From Streptomyces bottropensis ATCC 25435 (GTDB taxonomy: Bacteria; Actinomycetota; Actinomycetes; Streptomycetales; Streptomycetaceae), in contig NZ_KB911581.1 in assembly GCF_000383595.1 (NCBI RefSeq), positions 1,386,506 to 1,450,505 on the forward strand: 64,000 bases of DNA, read 5' to 3'. The notes below the pieces were generated by a model. It did no database searches and was not told the DNA's origin. It saw nothing but the letters and a program-made list of their open reading frames with translations. Of this stretch, positions 29,590 to 37,978 are shown piece after piece. Each line of letters begins with the position of its first letter. Position 1 is the stretch's first letter. Made by a program: the position numbers and the translations under genes.

Positions 29590-31770
29590 GTGGGGCGTGG
29601 CGAGCGGGACACCATCGCGAGGGGAGCACGACTCCACGAGGCTGCGCGGTCCGTGGTCGGTGACCACGCAAGGGCGGTGGAGGCGGTACGGGCGGCACTG
29701 AAGCCGATCCACGACGAGGCGGTGAAGCGGGAGCTCGACGCCATTCCCGTCGCCCGGCTGCAGGACGTCACCGAAGGTCGGCTGCGCCTGGGGAGCGTCG
29801 AGAAGAGCGGACTGCGCACCCTGGGCAGCGTTCTCGAAGCGGGCCCCTACCGGTTGCGGCAGATTCCCGGTGTCGGGCAGCGCACCGTCGACCACATGCT
29901 CGCCGCCGCCCGTCGGCTCTCCGAGGCCGTGCACGAGACCGTGGCCGTCCACATCGACGTGGACCGGCCGGAACCGCGCACCACAGCGCTCGTCATGGCC
30001 CTGCACGTCCTGGTGGAGGCCGGCCCGGACGCACGGCGTGCGGTCGACAAGGCCACCCTCCTGACGGAACGGCTCGGTCCGTTGCTGGCCGACGCGAGGC
30101 CCGCCGCCGGCAGGGTCCGGATGCTTCTGGCCGGCCAGGAGAAGAAGGCCCGCGCGCGGGCGGCGGTCGCCGAGATCCGGTCGCTGGTGGACGAGGCGGA
30201 CCGGGCGGGCCTGCCCGAGCTGCTCGCCCAGGCGTCGGTGGACCTGCTCCGGGGGCTCTCGTCCGACGTCGCGGCCTGGGTGGACTTCGAACTCCGTTCC
30301 GCCGAGTACTACAGCTTGCTCGCCGAGATCTCGGGGCGGCTGCCGGACGCGGCCGCCGCCGAGGGCTTCCTGCCGGACGAGGTCGCGGAGCGGGTACGGG
30401 CCCAGCACCTCGACGACACGCACCGGCGCGTCTCCTTGCGCGGTTACCAGGCGTTCGGCGCACGGTTCGCGCTCGCGCAGCGCAAGGTGCTGCTCGGCGA
30501 CGAGATGGGCCTCGGGAAGACCATCCAGGCGATCGCGGTCCTCGCCCACCTGGCAGCCGAGGGGCAGAGCCGGTTCATGGTCGTCTGCCCCGCGAGCGTC
30601 CTCGTGAACTGGACACGGGAGATCGAGGCCCGCAGCGCCCTGCGCGTCACGGTGCTCCACGGCCCCGACCGGCACTACGCGTTCGCCGACTGGAAGGGGC
30701 GGGGCGGCGTCGGGGTGACCACGTTCGACGCGCTGCGCGGCTTTCCCGCCCCGGGCGGCGGGGAGGTCGGACTGCTCGTGGTGGACGAAGCGCACTCGGT
30801 GAAGAACCCGCAGGCCAAGCGGTCCCGAGCGGTCGCCCTGTGGGCGGAGCGCTGCGGGCGCGCGCTTTTCATGACCGGAACCCCGATGGAGAACAGGGTC
30901 GTGGAGTTCCGCAACCTGGTCCGGATGCTCGACGGCGACGTCGCGGACTCGCTCGGCGAACGTGACGCGTTGGCCGGATCGGTCGCCTTCCGCAAGGCCG
31001 TGGCCCCGGTCTACCTGCGGCGCAACCAGGAGGACGTGCTGACGGAACTTCCGAGTCTCCAGCAGACCGACGAGTGGGAGGAGTTGAGCGCGTCGGACGA
31101 GGAGGCGTACCGCGAAGCCGTGCGCGCGGGCAACTTCATGGCCATGCGCAGGGCCGCGTACACGCGTCCCGAGAAGTCGGCCAAGCTGGGCCGGCTCCGG
31201 GAGATCGTTCAGGAGGCGTGCGAGAACGGGCAGAAGACGGTGGTCTTCTCCAATTTCAAGGACGTACTGGGTGTGGTGCAGGAGGCTCTCGCGGCCGGAA
31301 CCAGCGGGGCCGTTCCGGTGTTCGGTCCGCTGACCGGTGGCGTCCCGGCCGGGCGTCGCCAGGAGATCGTCGACGACTTCGCCGGTGTCCAGGGCCCCGC
31401 GGTGCTCCTGGGGCAGATCCAGGCAGCGGGTGTCGGCCTCAACATGCAGGCCGCCTCGGTGGTCGTCATCTGCGAACCCCAGATCAAGCCGACCATCGAA
31501 CATCAGGCGGTGGCCCGGGCCCACCGTATGGGCCAGGTCAGACCGGTTCGCGTGCACCGTCTCCTCGCCACCGGGGGCGTGGACGAACGCCTGGTGAAGA
31601 TGCTGGAGGCCAAGACGCGCCTGTTCGATGCCTACGCCCGTCGCAGCGCCGTGGCCGAAGCCACCGCGGACGCGGTCGACGTGTCGGACACCGAGCTGGC
31701 ACGCCGGATCGTCGAGGAGGAACAGGCTCGTCTGGGTATGACGGACGAGAGGCTCATGCCGGCCGAGTGA
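29590..31770 (+). CDS. SNF2-family helicase with N-terminal helix-hairpin-helix region
   Basis: The product is 726 residues from GTG 29590 (GGAG about 14 bases upstream); longer starts at 29404 or 29509 are possible. The N-terminal 270 residues carry a helix-hairpin-helix motif (LRQIPGVGQRTVDHMLAAAR, near residue 95) and helical text I do not recognise. Then comes a complete SNF2 motor: DEMGLGKT (about 303), VDEAHSVKNP (about 397), MTGTPMENR, and the second lobe with GLNMQAASVV and QAVARAHRMGQ. SNF2 proteins translocate on duplex DNA to move or eject bound protein. It stands alone between ychF and a tiny membrane gene, with no nuclease or methylase partner. A repair or defence role is conjecture. 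Confidence 0.88.
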   Translation: MGRGERDTIARGARLHEAARSVVGDHARAVEAVRAALKPIHDEAVKRELDAIPVARLQDVTEGRLRLGSVEKSGLRTLGSVLEAGPYRLRQIPGVGQRTVDHMLAAARRLSEAVHETVAVHIDVDRPEPRTTALVMALHVLVEAGPDARRAVDKATLLTERLGPLLADARPAAGRVRMLLAGQEKKARARAAVAEIRSLVDEADRAGLPELLAQASVDLLRGLSSDVAAWVDFELRSAEYYSLLAEISGRLPDAAAAEGFLPDEVAERVRAQHLDDTHRRVSLRGYQAFGARFALAQRKVLLGDEMGLGKTIQAIAVLAHLAAEGQSRFMVVCPASVLVNWTREIEARSALRVTVLHGPDRHYAFADWKGRGGVGVTTFDALRGFPAPGGGEVGLLVVDEAHSVKNPQAKRSRAVALWAERCGRALFMTGTPMENRVVEFRNLVRMLDGDVADSLGERDALAGSVAFRKAVAPVYLRRNQEDVLTELPSLQQTDEWEELSASDEEAYREAVRAGNFMAMRRAAYTRPEKSAKLGRLREIVQEACENGQKTVVFSNFKDVLGVVQEALAAGTSGAVPVFGPLTGGVPAGRRQEIVDDFAGVQGPAVLLGQIQAAGVGLNMQAASVVVICEPQIKPTIEHQAVARAHRMGQVRPVRVHRLLATGGVDERLVKMLEAKTRLFDAYARRSAVAEATADAVDVSDTELARRIVEEEQARLGMTDERLMPAE

Positions 31771-32030
31771 GTCGGGCGCAGGTCGGTACGGTCGATACGA
31801 GGTGGGGGCGACGGGGATGTCGTCGCAGGCGTGGGCACTTCAACGTCCGAGCGGGTGGCACCACTGCGTCGCCGCTCCGGCAGTCATGCGGGTGAGAGCG
31901 GGGGCCCTGCTTTCGACGGCGGCCGGCGGATGTGCGTGAGCGGTGACCGCACGGACGTCCGGGGATGTCGATCTCCCGGCGCGGGCAGTCCTTCAGCAGG
32001 TGGTCCGCATCGGGCTGGGAGGGGAATCCC

Positions 32031-32204
32031 ATGTGGGTGGCACTGGCGATACTCGGCGTGCTCGTGGTGTTCAACGGTGAGTTCCGGGTGCTGGCGGTCG
32101 CCGCCGGGGCACTCCTGCTGTGGGTCGGTCACAAGCGGAGCAACATGCTGCTGACGGCGATCGGCGCGGGCTTCCTGGCGCTGATGCTGTACGCGGCGTA
32201 CTGA
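32031..32204 (+). CDS. 57-residue membrane peptide
   Basis: ATG 32031 has a strong GGAGGGG ribosome site eight bases upstream. The product has two to three hydrophobic segments (about 2-17, 20-33 and 40-57: MWVALAILGVLVVFNG, LAVAAGALLLWVG, LLTAIGAGFLALMLYA) separated by a short basic loop HKRSN. Nothing else is recognisable. It lies 260 bases after the SNF2 gene on the same strand. A separate promoter is likely given the gap. A hexanucleotide array starts three bases after its stop. Confidence 0.7.
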   Translation: MWVALAILGVLVVFNGEFRVLAVAAGALLLWVGHKRSNMLLTAIGAGFLALMLYAAY

Positions 32205-32206
32205 CC

Positions 32207-32248
32207 GATGCGGATGCGGATGCGGGTGCGGATGCCTATGTCTATGCC
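32207..32248. repeat. Hexanucleotide tandem array GATGCG
   Basis: Seven consecutive hexamers: three exact GATGCG (32207-32224), then GGTGCG, GATGCC, TATGTC and TATGCC. The array lies between the convergent membrane-peptide and PLP-enzyme genes, outside any coding region. Confidence 0.85.
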
Positions 32249-32295
32249 GGGCCCCGGTTCCGGACCGGCCCGGCTCGGGCGAAGTCCCCGGCCCC

Positions 32296-33402
32296 TCAGC
32301 TCCCCGCCACTCCTGTCTTCACCCCCGCGCCGCACAACGGCACCACCGCCGAGCGCGCCCCCAGCGCCCCCTCCCGTACGGCCGCCCAGCAGGCCACGCC
32401 CGTGGACTCGACGTACAGGCCCCGGGAGGCCAGGTCGCGTTGCGCGTGGCGGAGTTGGTCCTCCGTGACGGTGAGGAAGGTGCCGCCGGAGTCGCGGACC
32501 GCGCGGAGGATCTGGCGGGCCCGGGGCGGGCGGGGGATGGCGATGCCCTCGGCCAGGGTGGGGGCCGTGGTGGTGTCCCCGACGAGGTCGTCGGCGCCCT
32601 CGGTCCAGGCGTGGGCCAGCGGTGCCACGGCGGCCGACTGGACGGCACAGAGGGCCGGGCGGCGGTCGATGAGGCCCGCCGCGTGCAGTTCGGCGACGGC
32701 GAGGGCCGCGCCCAGCAGCAGCGTGCCGTTGCCGACGGGGACGACGAGCACCTCGGGGAGCCTGCCGCCGAGGTCCTCCCACAGTTCGTGGACGTAGGTC
32801 TTGGTGCCGTGCAGGAAGTACGGGTTGTAGACGTGCGAGGCGTAGAAGACGCCGTCCGCGTCCGCCGCCTCCCGGGCCGCGCGGGCCGTCGCCTCGCGGC
32901 CGCCGTCGACGAGGTGGAGCTGAGCGCCGTGGGCCCCGATCTGCTCCAGCTTCTTGTCCGAGGTGCCGAGCGGGGCGTACACCGTGCAGGGCAGCGCGGC
33001 CCGGGCGCAGTACGCGGCGAGGGCCGTGCCCGCGTTGCCGCTGCTGTCGGCGATCACCTGCCTGGGCCCCAGTCGCAGCGCCAGCTCGGCGAGGAGCACC
33101 GCGCCCCGGTCCTTGAAGGAGAGCGTCGGCATGAGGAAGTCGAGCTTGGCCCGGATGCCGTCCTTCAGCTCGACGAGCGGCGTCCGGCCCTCGCCGAGGG
33201 AGACGGTGGGCGAGGCCAGGGGGAGGCATTCCGCGTAGCGCCAGAGCGAGTTCACCCGGCCGGTCAGGGATTTGAGCGGCGCCGGTGTGGGCGCGAAGTC
33301 CAGATCGAGGGGGCCCCGGCAGGCCGGGCAGCACCAGGCGAGGGAGGTAGTGGGGACGCGCGTGCCGTCCTTCGGGCAGAAGCGATCCGGCAGAGGGGTC
33401 AT
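32296..33402 (-). CDS. Threonine-synthase-like PLP-dependent enzyme
   Basis: This 368-residue fold-type II PLP enzyme has the cofactor lysine in LSFKDRGAVLLAELAL (about residue 97) and the phosphate-binding SSGNAGTALAAY (about 120-131). The N-terminus has a zinc-ribbon-like cysteine set (FCPKDGTRVP and WCCPACRGP, residues 9-28), as in archaeal-type threonine synthases. The C-terminal SxxG-like VVPLCGAGVKTG is present. It may make threonine from O-phosphohomoserine or act on another amino acid, but no hom or thrB gene is adjacent. As a second copy it might be a specialised metabolite or lysine/diaminopropionate-type enzyme. Confidence 0.85.
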   Translation of the reverse strand: MTPLPDRFCPKDGTRVPTTSLAWCCPACRGPLDLDFAPTPAPLKSLTGRVNSLWRYAECLPLASPTVSLGEGRTPLVELKDGIRAKLDFLMPTLSFKDRGAVLLAELALRLGPRQVIADSSGNAGTALAAYCARAALPCTVYAPLGTSDKKLEQIGAHGAQLHLVDGGREATARAAREAADADGVFYASHVYNPYFLHGTKTYVHELWEDLGGRLPEVLVVPVGNGTLLLGAALAVAELHAAGLIDRRPALCAVQSAAVAPLAHAWTEGADDLVGDTTTAPTLAEGIAIPRPPRARQILRAVRDSGGTFLTVTEDQLRHAQRDLASRGLYVESTGVACWAAVREGALGARSAVVPLCGAGVKTGVAGS

Positions 33403-33647
33403 GGGCGAAGGGTAGTGGGGTCGGTCCGGTTGTCCGGGACGGTCGGTGACGGTGCGTCATGACGCCGCGGTGGCCGGTGGCGCGTCCGCAGCCGGTGATC
33501 CGGACGCCGGGCAGGGCACGGTGACGCGGCCCCCGCTTTCTTCCCCGGGCCGTCCTTTCTGCGTATCGCCCGCCTTCGTCGTCCGCTTACGATGCGCCAA
33601 GTCGTACGCCAGTTCCCACCCACTCGGCGCAAGGAGCAGCTGTATCC

Positions 33648-34862
33648 GTGGCCACACCACCGCCCCTCGGGCCCCAGCCACCTCAGGGCGGTGGCCCGTT
33701 CCCGCCCCCGGGGCAGCCGTACCCGTACCAGGCGCCGCACCAGGTCCGGGGTCAGCTCCCGGGTCAGGCGTGGGGACAGGCCTGGGGGCGGGCGTACCCG
33801 TTGCCGAGGCCCGCGCCGCCCGTCAACGGGCTCGCGATCGCCGCGCTCGTGCTCGGGGTGCTGTGCTTCCTGCCGGGCGTCGGGCTGCTCCTGGGGATCC
33901 TCGCGCTGGCGCAGATCCGGAAGAAGGGGGAGCGCGGCAAGGGCATGGCGGTGGCCGGAATCGTGCTCTCGACGGTCGGCGCGCTGCTGACGACGCTCGC
34001 GTTCACCACGGGTGGCGCGCGCGGCGCGTGGGAGGGCCTGCGTGACGCGGCGAACGGTGCGGGCGGCACCTTCTCGGTGGCCACGGGCGAGTGCTTCGAC
34101 ACGCCGAGCGGCTCCTTGGAGGGGTACACGGACGACGTCGACGTCGTGCCGTGCGACGGCGAGCACGACGCCGAGGTGTTCGCCGGCTTCTCGCTGCCGG
34201 ACGGCCCCTACCCGGGCGACGACGCGGTGACCGAGGCCGCCGACGACCGGTGCTACGCGCGCTCGGCGTCCTACGTGATGGACCCCTGGGGTCTCCCGGC
34301 CGACGTCGACGTCTACTACTTCACGCCGACCCGGGAGAGCTGGCGGTACGGCGACCGCGAGATCACCTGCATGTTCGGCAACACGGACCCCGAGGGCGGC
34401 CTGACCGGCTCGCTGCGGCAGGACGAGACCACCCTCGACGACGACCAGCTCGCCTTCCTGAAGGCCGACGCGATCCTGGACGACGCCTTCGACGGGATGC
34501 CCGACACGGAGTACGTCGAGGACGATCTGGCCGGGCACAAGGCGTGGGCGTCGCAGGTGGCCGCGGCACTGGAACGGCAGACGAGGGCGTTGCGCACGCA
34601 CGACTGGGAGCCGGGCGCCGAGCAGGCGGTCACCGACTACGCCGAGGCACTGGACGGCGCACGCGAGGAGTGGCGGGCGGCGCACGAGGCCGACGACGCC
34701 GGGGACTTCACCGACCACTGGGACAGGGCGCACCGGCTGACCGACGGCCCGAAGGCGGTCACCGCACGCGAGGCTCTGGGGCTGGCCACCGAGTCGCCGA
34801 CGGGCGACGACGAGGGCACCGGCAGGGGCGGAGACGACGGCGAGACCGAAGCGGAGGTGTGA
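33648..34862 (+). CDS. DUF4190 / septum-formation-domain membrane protein
   Basis: The product is 404 residues. A Pro/Gly/Gln-rich cytoplasmic head (1-58) precedes two membrane helices (about 62-84 and 97-119) of the DUF4190 type, then an extracytoplasmic domain starting GECFDTPSGSLEGYTDDVDVVPCDGEHDAEVFAGF, two parts of which (GECFD and VPCDGEHDAEVF) are the Septum_form signature. Conserved Cys are at about 148, 166 and 198. The C-terminal 130 residues are helical and acidic. The annotation name is historical and the role is unproven. The GTG start is preceded by GGAGCAG. Confidence 0.82.
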   Translation: MATPPPLGPQPPQGGGPFPPPGQPYPYQAPHQVRGQLPGQAWGQAWGRAYPLPRPAPPVNGLAIAALVLGVLCFLPGVGLLLGILALAQIRKKGERGKGMAVAGIVLSTVGALLTTLAFTTGGARGAWEGLRDAANGAGGTFSVATGECFDTPSGSLEGYTDDVDVVPCDGEHDAEVFAGFSLPDGPYPGDDAVTEAADDRCYARSASYVMDPWGLPADVDVYYFTPTRESWRYGDREITCMFGNTDPEGGLTGSLRQDETTLDDDQLAFLKADAILDDAFDGMPDTEYVEDDLAGHKAWASQVAAALERQTRALRTHDWEPGAEQAVTDYAEALDGAREEWRAAHEADDAGDFTDHWDRAHRLTDGPKAVTAREALGLATESPTGDDEGTGRGGDDGETEAEV

Positions 34863-34966
34863 CGGCACCCATAGTGGGGAGAAAGTGCCTGCGTAAAGCC
34901 CTCCGCGGACACATGTCATCACATCGAGTGATTCTCTGGCCTTTGCTTGCATGGTCGAACCCACGG

Positions 34967-34993
34967 TTGCCACGCTGTTGCTGTCTGTACATC
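34967..34993 (+). promoter_or_regulatory. Possible promoter of the GntR gene
   Basis: TTGCCA (34967-34972) and TACATC (34988-34993) are 15 bp apart, about 17 bases before the GTG start. The spacing is short and the match weak, so this is tentative. Confidence 0.3.
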
Positions 34994-35009
34994 CTGATGG
35001 GAGCGGCCA

Positions 35010-35762
35010 GTGACTTTCGGTGAGCAGCCGGCGTACTTGCGTGTCGCGGGTGATCTCCGCAGGAAGATCGTGAACGGATCGCTGCCGCCGCACACCCGCC
35101 TTCCCTCGCAGGCCCGTATCCGCCAGGAGTACGGCGTTTCGGACACGGTCGCGCTGGAGGCCCGCAAGGTGCTCATGGCCGAGGGGCTGGTGGAAGGCCG
35201 CTCCGGTTCGGGGACGTATGTGCGAGAGCGGCCGGTGCCGCGCCGGGTCGCCCGCTCCGGGTTCCGGCCCGCCGGTGGCGCCACACCCTTCCGCCAGGAG
35301 CAGGCCGACATCGCGGCGCGCGGCAGCTGGGACTCGCGCAGCGAGCAGGTCGAGGCGGGCCGGACGGTCGCTGAGCGGCTCGCGATCCAGATCGGCGACC
35401 GTGTGATGTGCACCCGGTACACCTTCCGGGACGCGGGGGAGATCATGATGCTCTCCACCTCCTGGGAGCCCCTCGCCGTCACGGGCCGCACACCCGTGAT
35501 GCTTCCCGAGGAGGGCCCCCTCGGGGGTATGGGCGTCGTCGAGCGCATGGCGGCGATCGACATCGTCGTCGACAACGTCACCGAGGAGGTCGGCGCCCGC
35601 CCCGGCCTCGCCGAGGAGCTGCTCGCCCTCGGCGGCGTCCCCGGGCATGTCGTCCTGGTCGTCCAGCGCACGTACTTCGCCTCCGGCCGGCCGGTCGAGA
35701 CGGCGGACGTGGTGGTCCCGGCGGACCGCTACCAGGTGGCGTATCACCTGCCGGTGAAGTGA
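35010..35762 (+). CDS. GntR-family regulator (HutC/UTRA subfamily)
   Basis: The product is 250 residues. An N-terminal winged helix (YLRVAGDLRRKIVNGSLPPHTRLPSQ, then the wing LVEGRSGSGTYVRERP, residues 8-75) is followed by a UTRA ligand-binding domain (about 95-245) with CTRYTFRDAGEIMM and VQRTYFASGRPVETADVVVP. HutC-type regulators sense sugars, amino acids or antibiotics precursors. The linker between domains is longer than usual. The gene is isolated, so targets cannot be deduced. GTG 35010 has GGGAG upstream. Confidence 0.92.
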   Translation: MTFGEQPAYLRVAGDLRRKIVNGSLPPHTRLPSQARIRQEYGVSDTVALEARKVLMAEGLVEGRSGSGTYVRERPVPRRVARSGFRPAGGATPFRQEQADIAARGSWDSRSEQVEAGRTVAERLAIQIGDRVMCTRYTFRDAGEIMMLSTSWEPLAVTGRTPVMLPEEGPLGGMGVVERMAAIDIVVDNVTEEVGARPGLAEELLALGGVPGHVVLVVQRTYFASGRPVETADVVVPADRYQVAYHLPVK

Positions 35763-36207
35763 GGTCGTGCCGCTGCGCGTTCGGAAATCAGGCTCACCGC
35801 GGGTGTAGGGGGCGGTGGCGCCGACATGGGTCAAGTGGCCTTTGCCGGAGGGAAGTTGGACCTGTCGGGGCTACGGGGGTGCATCCGAACGTAGTTCGAA
35901 TTCGGTCGTTCTTGGCGCCGGGGCGCGAGGACGTCCGGTAGCTGCCCGTTTCGTGCGACGGGCGCGGGATCGCTGCTCGTCGGAGCGCTGGGGGGCGCGC
36001 GGGTGGTGATCGGCGGCGCGTGCGACGGGGTGCGCCCCCCTCGTCTTGGCTGGTTGCGTACCTCTTTGTGAAAAGACAGATTCGCTGCGTGAAGGTTAGG
36101 CGTACGCTCGGGCATATGCGGATTGCGGTTTCCTTAGGTGACGGGGCGCGGCGGCATCCGGGGGCGGGACCTGGGCGGGCCGGGGCGGGAAGGAGCGGTG
36201 GGGGTCG
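35763..36207. other. Intergenic region without a supported gene
   Basis: These 445 bases lie between the GntR gene and the SPOR-like gene. The 35885-35915 stretch carries TTCGAA-centred dyads (GTTCGAATTCGG). Around 36060-36115 the GC content drops (TTTGTGAAAAGACAG, GTGAAGGTTAGGCGTACG), consistent with a promoter for 36208, but a specific pair of boxes could not be fixed. Open frames here have no recognisable product. Confidence 0.35.
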
Positions 36208-36435
36208 ATGAACGACGGCACGATCACTCTTCCCTGGCTCGTGGTGCGGCAGGACGACAACGGCAATCGCTACCGGGTGGGCCGGTACGCGACGCGCGCC
36301 GAGGCGCAGCAGATCGCGGACAGCCTCGACAGTCGCGGCCACAAGCAGCTCTACTGGGTCGAACGCATCGGACAGAACGGGCACAGCAGCCAGAACGTCC
36401 AGAACGGCCAGAACGGCCACGGTGGGAGTAACTGA
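36208..36435 (+). CDS. Small SPOR-like protein
   Basis: The product is 75 residues. The body (LPWLVVRQDDNGNRYRVGRY and TRAEAQQIADSLDSRG, then KQLYWVERI) resembles a single SPOR-type repeat as seen in small Streptomyces proteins, without a signal peptide or membrane anchor. The last 20 residues are Gln-Asn-Gly repeats encoded by CAGAACGG-type tandem DNA (about 36370-36425). Function is unknown. The NUDIX gene starts 45 bases downstream on the same strand, so the two may be co-transcribed. Confidence 0.8.
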   Translation: MNDGTITLPWLVVRQDDNGNRYRVGRYATRAEAQQIADSLDSRGHKQLYWVERIGQNGHSSQNVQNGQNGHGGSN

Positions 36436-36480
36436 TCCACCCCGCCCGGCGTCCGTGTCCGCTCCCGTAGGCTCCCGCGC

Positions 36481-36885
36481 ATGACCGAACCGATCGTGGT
36501 GGTGGGAGCCGCTCTGCTGAGCGGCGGGCGCCTGCTCGCCGCACGCCGCAGCGCACCGCCTGAGCTGGCCGGACGCTGGGAACTGCCCGGCGGCAAGGTG
36601 GAGCCCGACGAGTCGCCCGAACAGGCGCTTGTACGTGAGTTGCGCGAGGAGTTGGGCGTCGAGGCGAAGTCCGCGGGGCGCGTGCCCGGCGAGTGGCCGG
36701 TGCGGCCGGGGTACGTGCTCCAGGTCTGGATCGCGCGTCTGCTGTCCGGTGAGCCGCGGCCGCTGGAGGACCACGACGAGCTGCGGTGGCTGACCGTGGA
36801 CGAGGTGTGGGACGTCGACTGGCTGGACCAGGACGTGCCGGCCGTGATGGAGGCGGCGCGGGTGGCCTGGGGCGACGTCGGCTGA
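36481..36885 (+). CDS. NUDIX hydrolase, MutT-like
   Basis: The product is 134 residues. A complete NUDIX box GGKVEPDESPEQALVRELRE followed by ELGV supplies the metal-binding Glu residues. The preceding WELPGGKVE and following HDELRWLTVDEVWDVDWLDQD match (deoxy)nucleoside triphosphate pyrophosphohydrolases of the MutT/CTP-pyrophosphohydrolase type, which cleanse oxidised nucleotides. ATG 36481 is the first in-frame start. The precise substrate (8-oxo-dGTP or another) is not readable. Confidence 0.92.
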   Translation: MTEPIVVVGAALLSGGRLLAARRSAPPELAGRWELPGGKVEPDESPEQALVRELREELGVEAKSAGRVPGEWPVRPGYVLQVWIARLLSGEPRPLEDHDELRWLTVDEVWDVDWLDQDVPAVMEAARVAWGDVG

Positions 36886-37264
36886 GCGGTCGATCGCCGG
36901 GTGTCATGGCCCGTCGGGATTCGGTGCCGGCCCCGGTGCGGGGGTGTGTCCCCTCGGCCCCCGCGGACGTCCCGCGCGAGCCACCGGGGACACCCGCGCC
37001 ACCGGCCCGGTCCGGGAGTGTCGCCCGGGAGTGCCGCCACTTCGCCCCCGGGACGCCACGGCGGTGAGTATCGTGGCTGCGGGTCGAGTGCGGCCGATCG
37101 CGCGGTTCTCCGCGCCCCCTGCGGGCCCGTCCTGGGTGCGCTCCCTACGCCGTTCGTGCCACAGTGCGACCTCGTGCGCGGTACTTCGGCAGGGATATCG
37201 GGTATGTGCCCATTAACCCCATGAAACCGGACAGGGCCTGCTTCTGGACTGGGAAGTGATCGGC
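36886..37264. other. Intergenic region, no gene seen
   Basis: These 379 bases hold no recognisable protein. Composition becomes less GC-rich at 37180-37240 (GGATATCGGGTATGTGCCC and CATTAACCCCATGAAACC), which is where the promoter of the RsbW-like gene is expected. No hairpin of note was found. Confidence 0.3.
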
Positions 37265-37663
37265 GTGATCGACAGCGGAGACGACTGCGCCGAGTGGACC
37301 TTTCCGGCGGAGCCGGGGGCGGTGCGGGACGCGCGTGCCGTCGTGCGACGGCAACTGCGCGAGTGGGGCCTCGATGTGCTCGGGGACATCACCGCCCTGT
37401 TGGTGAGCGAGTTGGTGACCAATGCGCTGCGGCACGCCACCGGACCCATCGGGGTGCGGCTCGTGCGTCCCTCCGGCCCCTCAGGCGCACTCCTGGTCGA
37501 GGTTTCCGATCCACTGCCCGATCCGCCCCGCGAACGCGCGGCCGATGTCGACGACGAGAGCGGCCGGGGCCTGCAGTTGGTGGCCTGTTCCTCACGGGCC
37601 TGGGGTACCCGCCCCGGCGAAGCGGGCAAGACCGTGTGGTTCGAACTCGCGGTTCCCGGCTGA
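37265..37663 (+). CDS. RsbW-like anti-sigma-factor kinase (HATPase)
   Basis: The product is 132 residues: a stand-alone GHKL ATPase with N-box ALLVSELVTNALRHA (about 44-58), the Asp-containing VEVSDPLPDPP and the glycine-rich lid SGRGLQLVA, ending in KTVWFELAVPG. Such proteins bind a sigma factor or phosphorylate an anti-anti-sigma partner. The same C-terminal module, nearly word for word, ends the large phosphatase encoded 315 bases downstream, so a functional pair is likely. GTG 37265 is chosen since GGGAAG lies eight bases before it; an in-frame GTG at 37256 would be too close to that site. Confidence 0.9.
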   Translation: MIDSGDDCAEWTFPAEPGAVRDARAVVRRQLREWGLDVLGDITALLVSELVTNALRHATGPIGVRLVRPSGPSGALLVEVSDPLPDPPRERAADVDDESGRGLQLVACSSRAWGTRPGEAGKTVWFELAVPG

Positions 37664-37978
37664 GCGGGCGTGTCGGCGTACGGGACGAAGAACCCGGTGC
37701 ACGGCGGGAGTCCACGGCGTACGGTTCGAGCGGGGGCGGCTCCCCGGGGCGCGCGTGCGACCGACTGGTTCAAGCCAGTAGGGCTGGCTGGAGTCTTTGA
37801 TTCGAGAGGGCACCGCCTGGTTAGAAGACTTGGGACTATGTTCCGGCCGGTCCAAAAATGATCGGGACCGTGCTGTGATCGTGAACACCGTGTTGCGCGG
37901 CGCCGTAGTGCTGGATACTGCGGGCAGCCGCCCCTGGTGACCGAAGCCGGACGCGGTGAGCTGGAGGGGACGGTTCGC
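37664..37978 (+). promoter_or_regulatory. Promoter region of the PAS-SpoIIE phosphatase gene
   Basis: No gene is seen in the 315-base gap. TTGCGC (37893-37898) and TACTGC (37916-37921) are separated by 17 bp and would give a leader of about 50 bases. An inverted repeat CGGTCC ... GGACCG (37847-37870) lies 25 bases upstream of the -35 element and could bind a regulator. Confidence 0.4.

Noticed and set aside
31771..32030. Short plus-strand frames after the SNF2 gene
   Set aside because: They are Arg/Gly-rich with no ribosome site. The only convincing small gene is the one starting at 32031.
35831..36115. A 94-codon minus-strand frame in the gap after the GntR gene
   Set aside because: Composition is Pro/Arg/Ser-rich, no family is recognised and no ribosome site or conserved context supports it.
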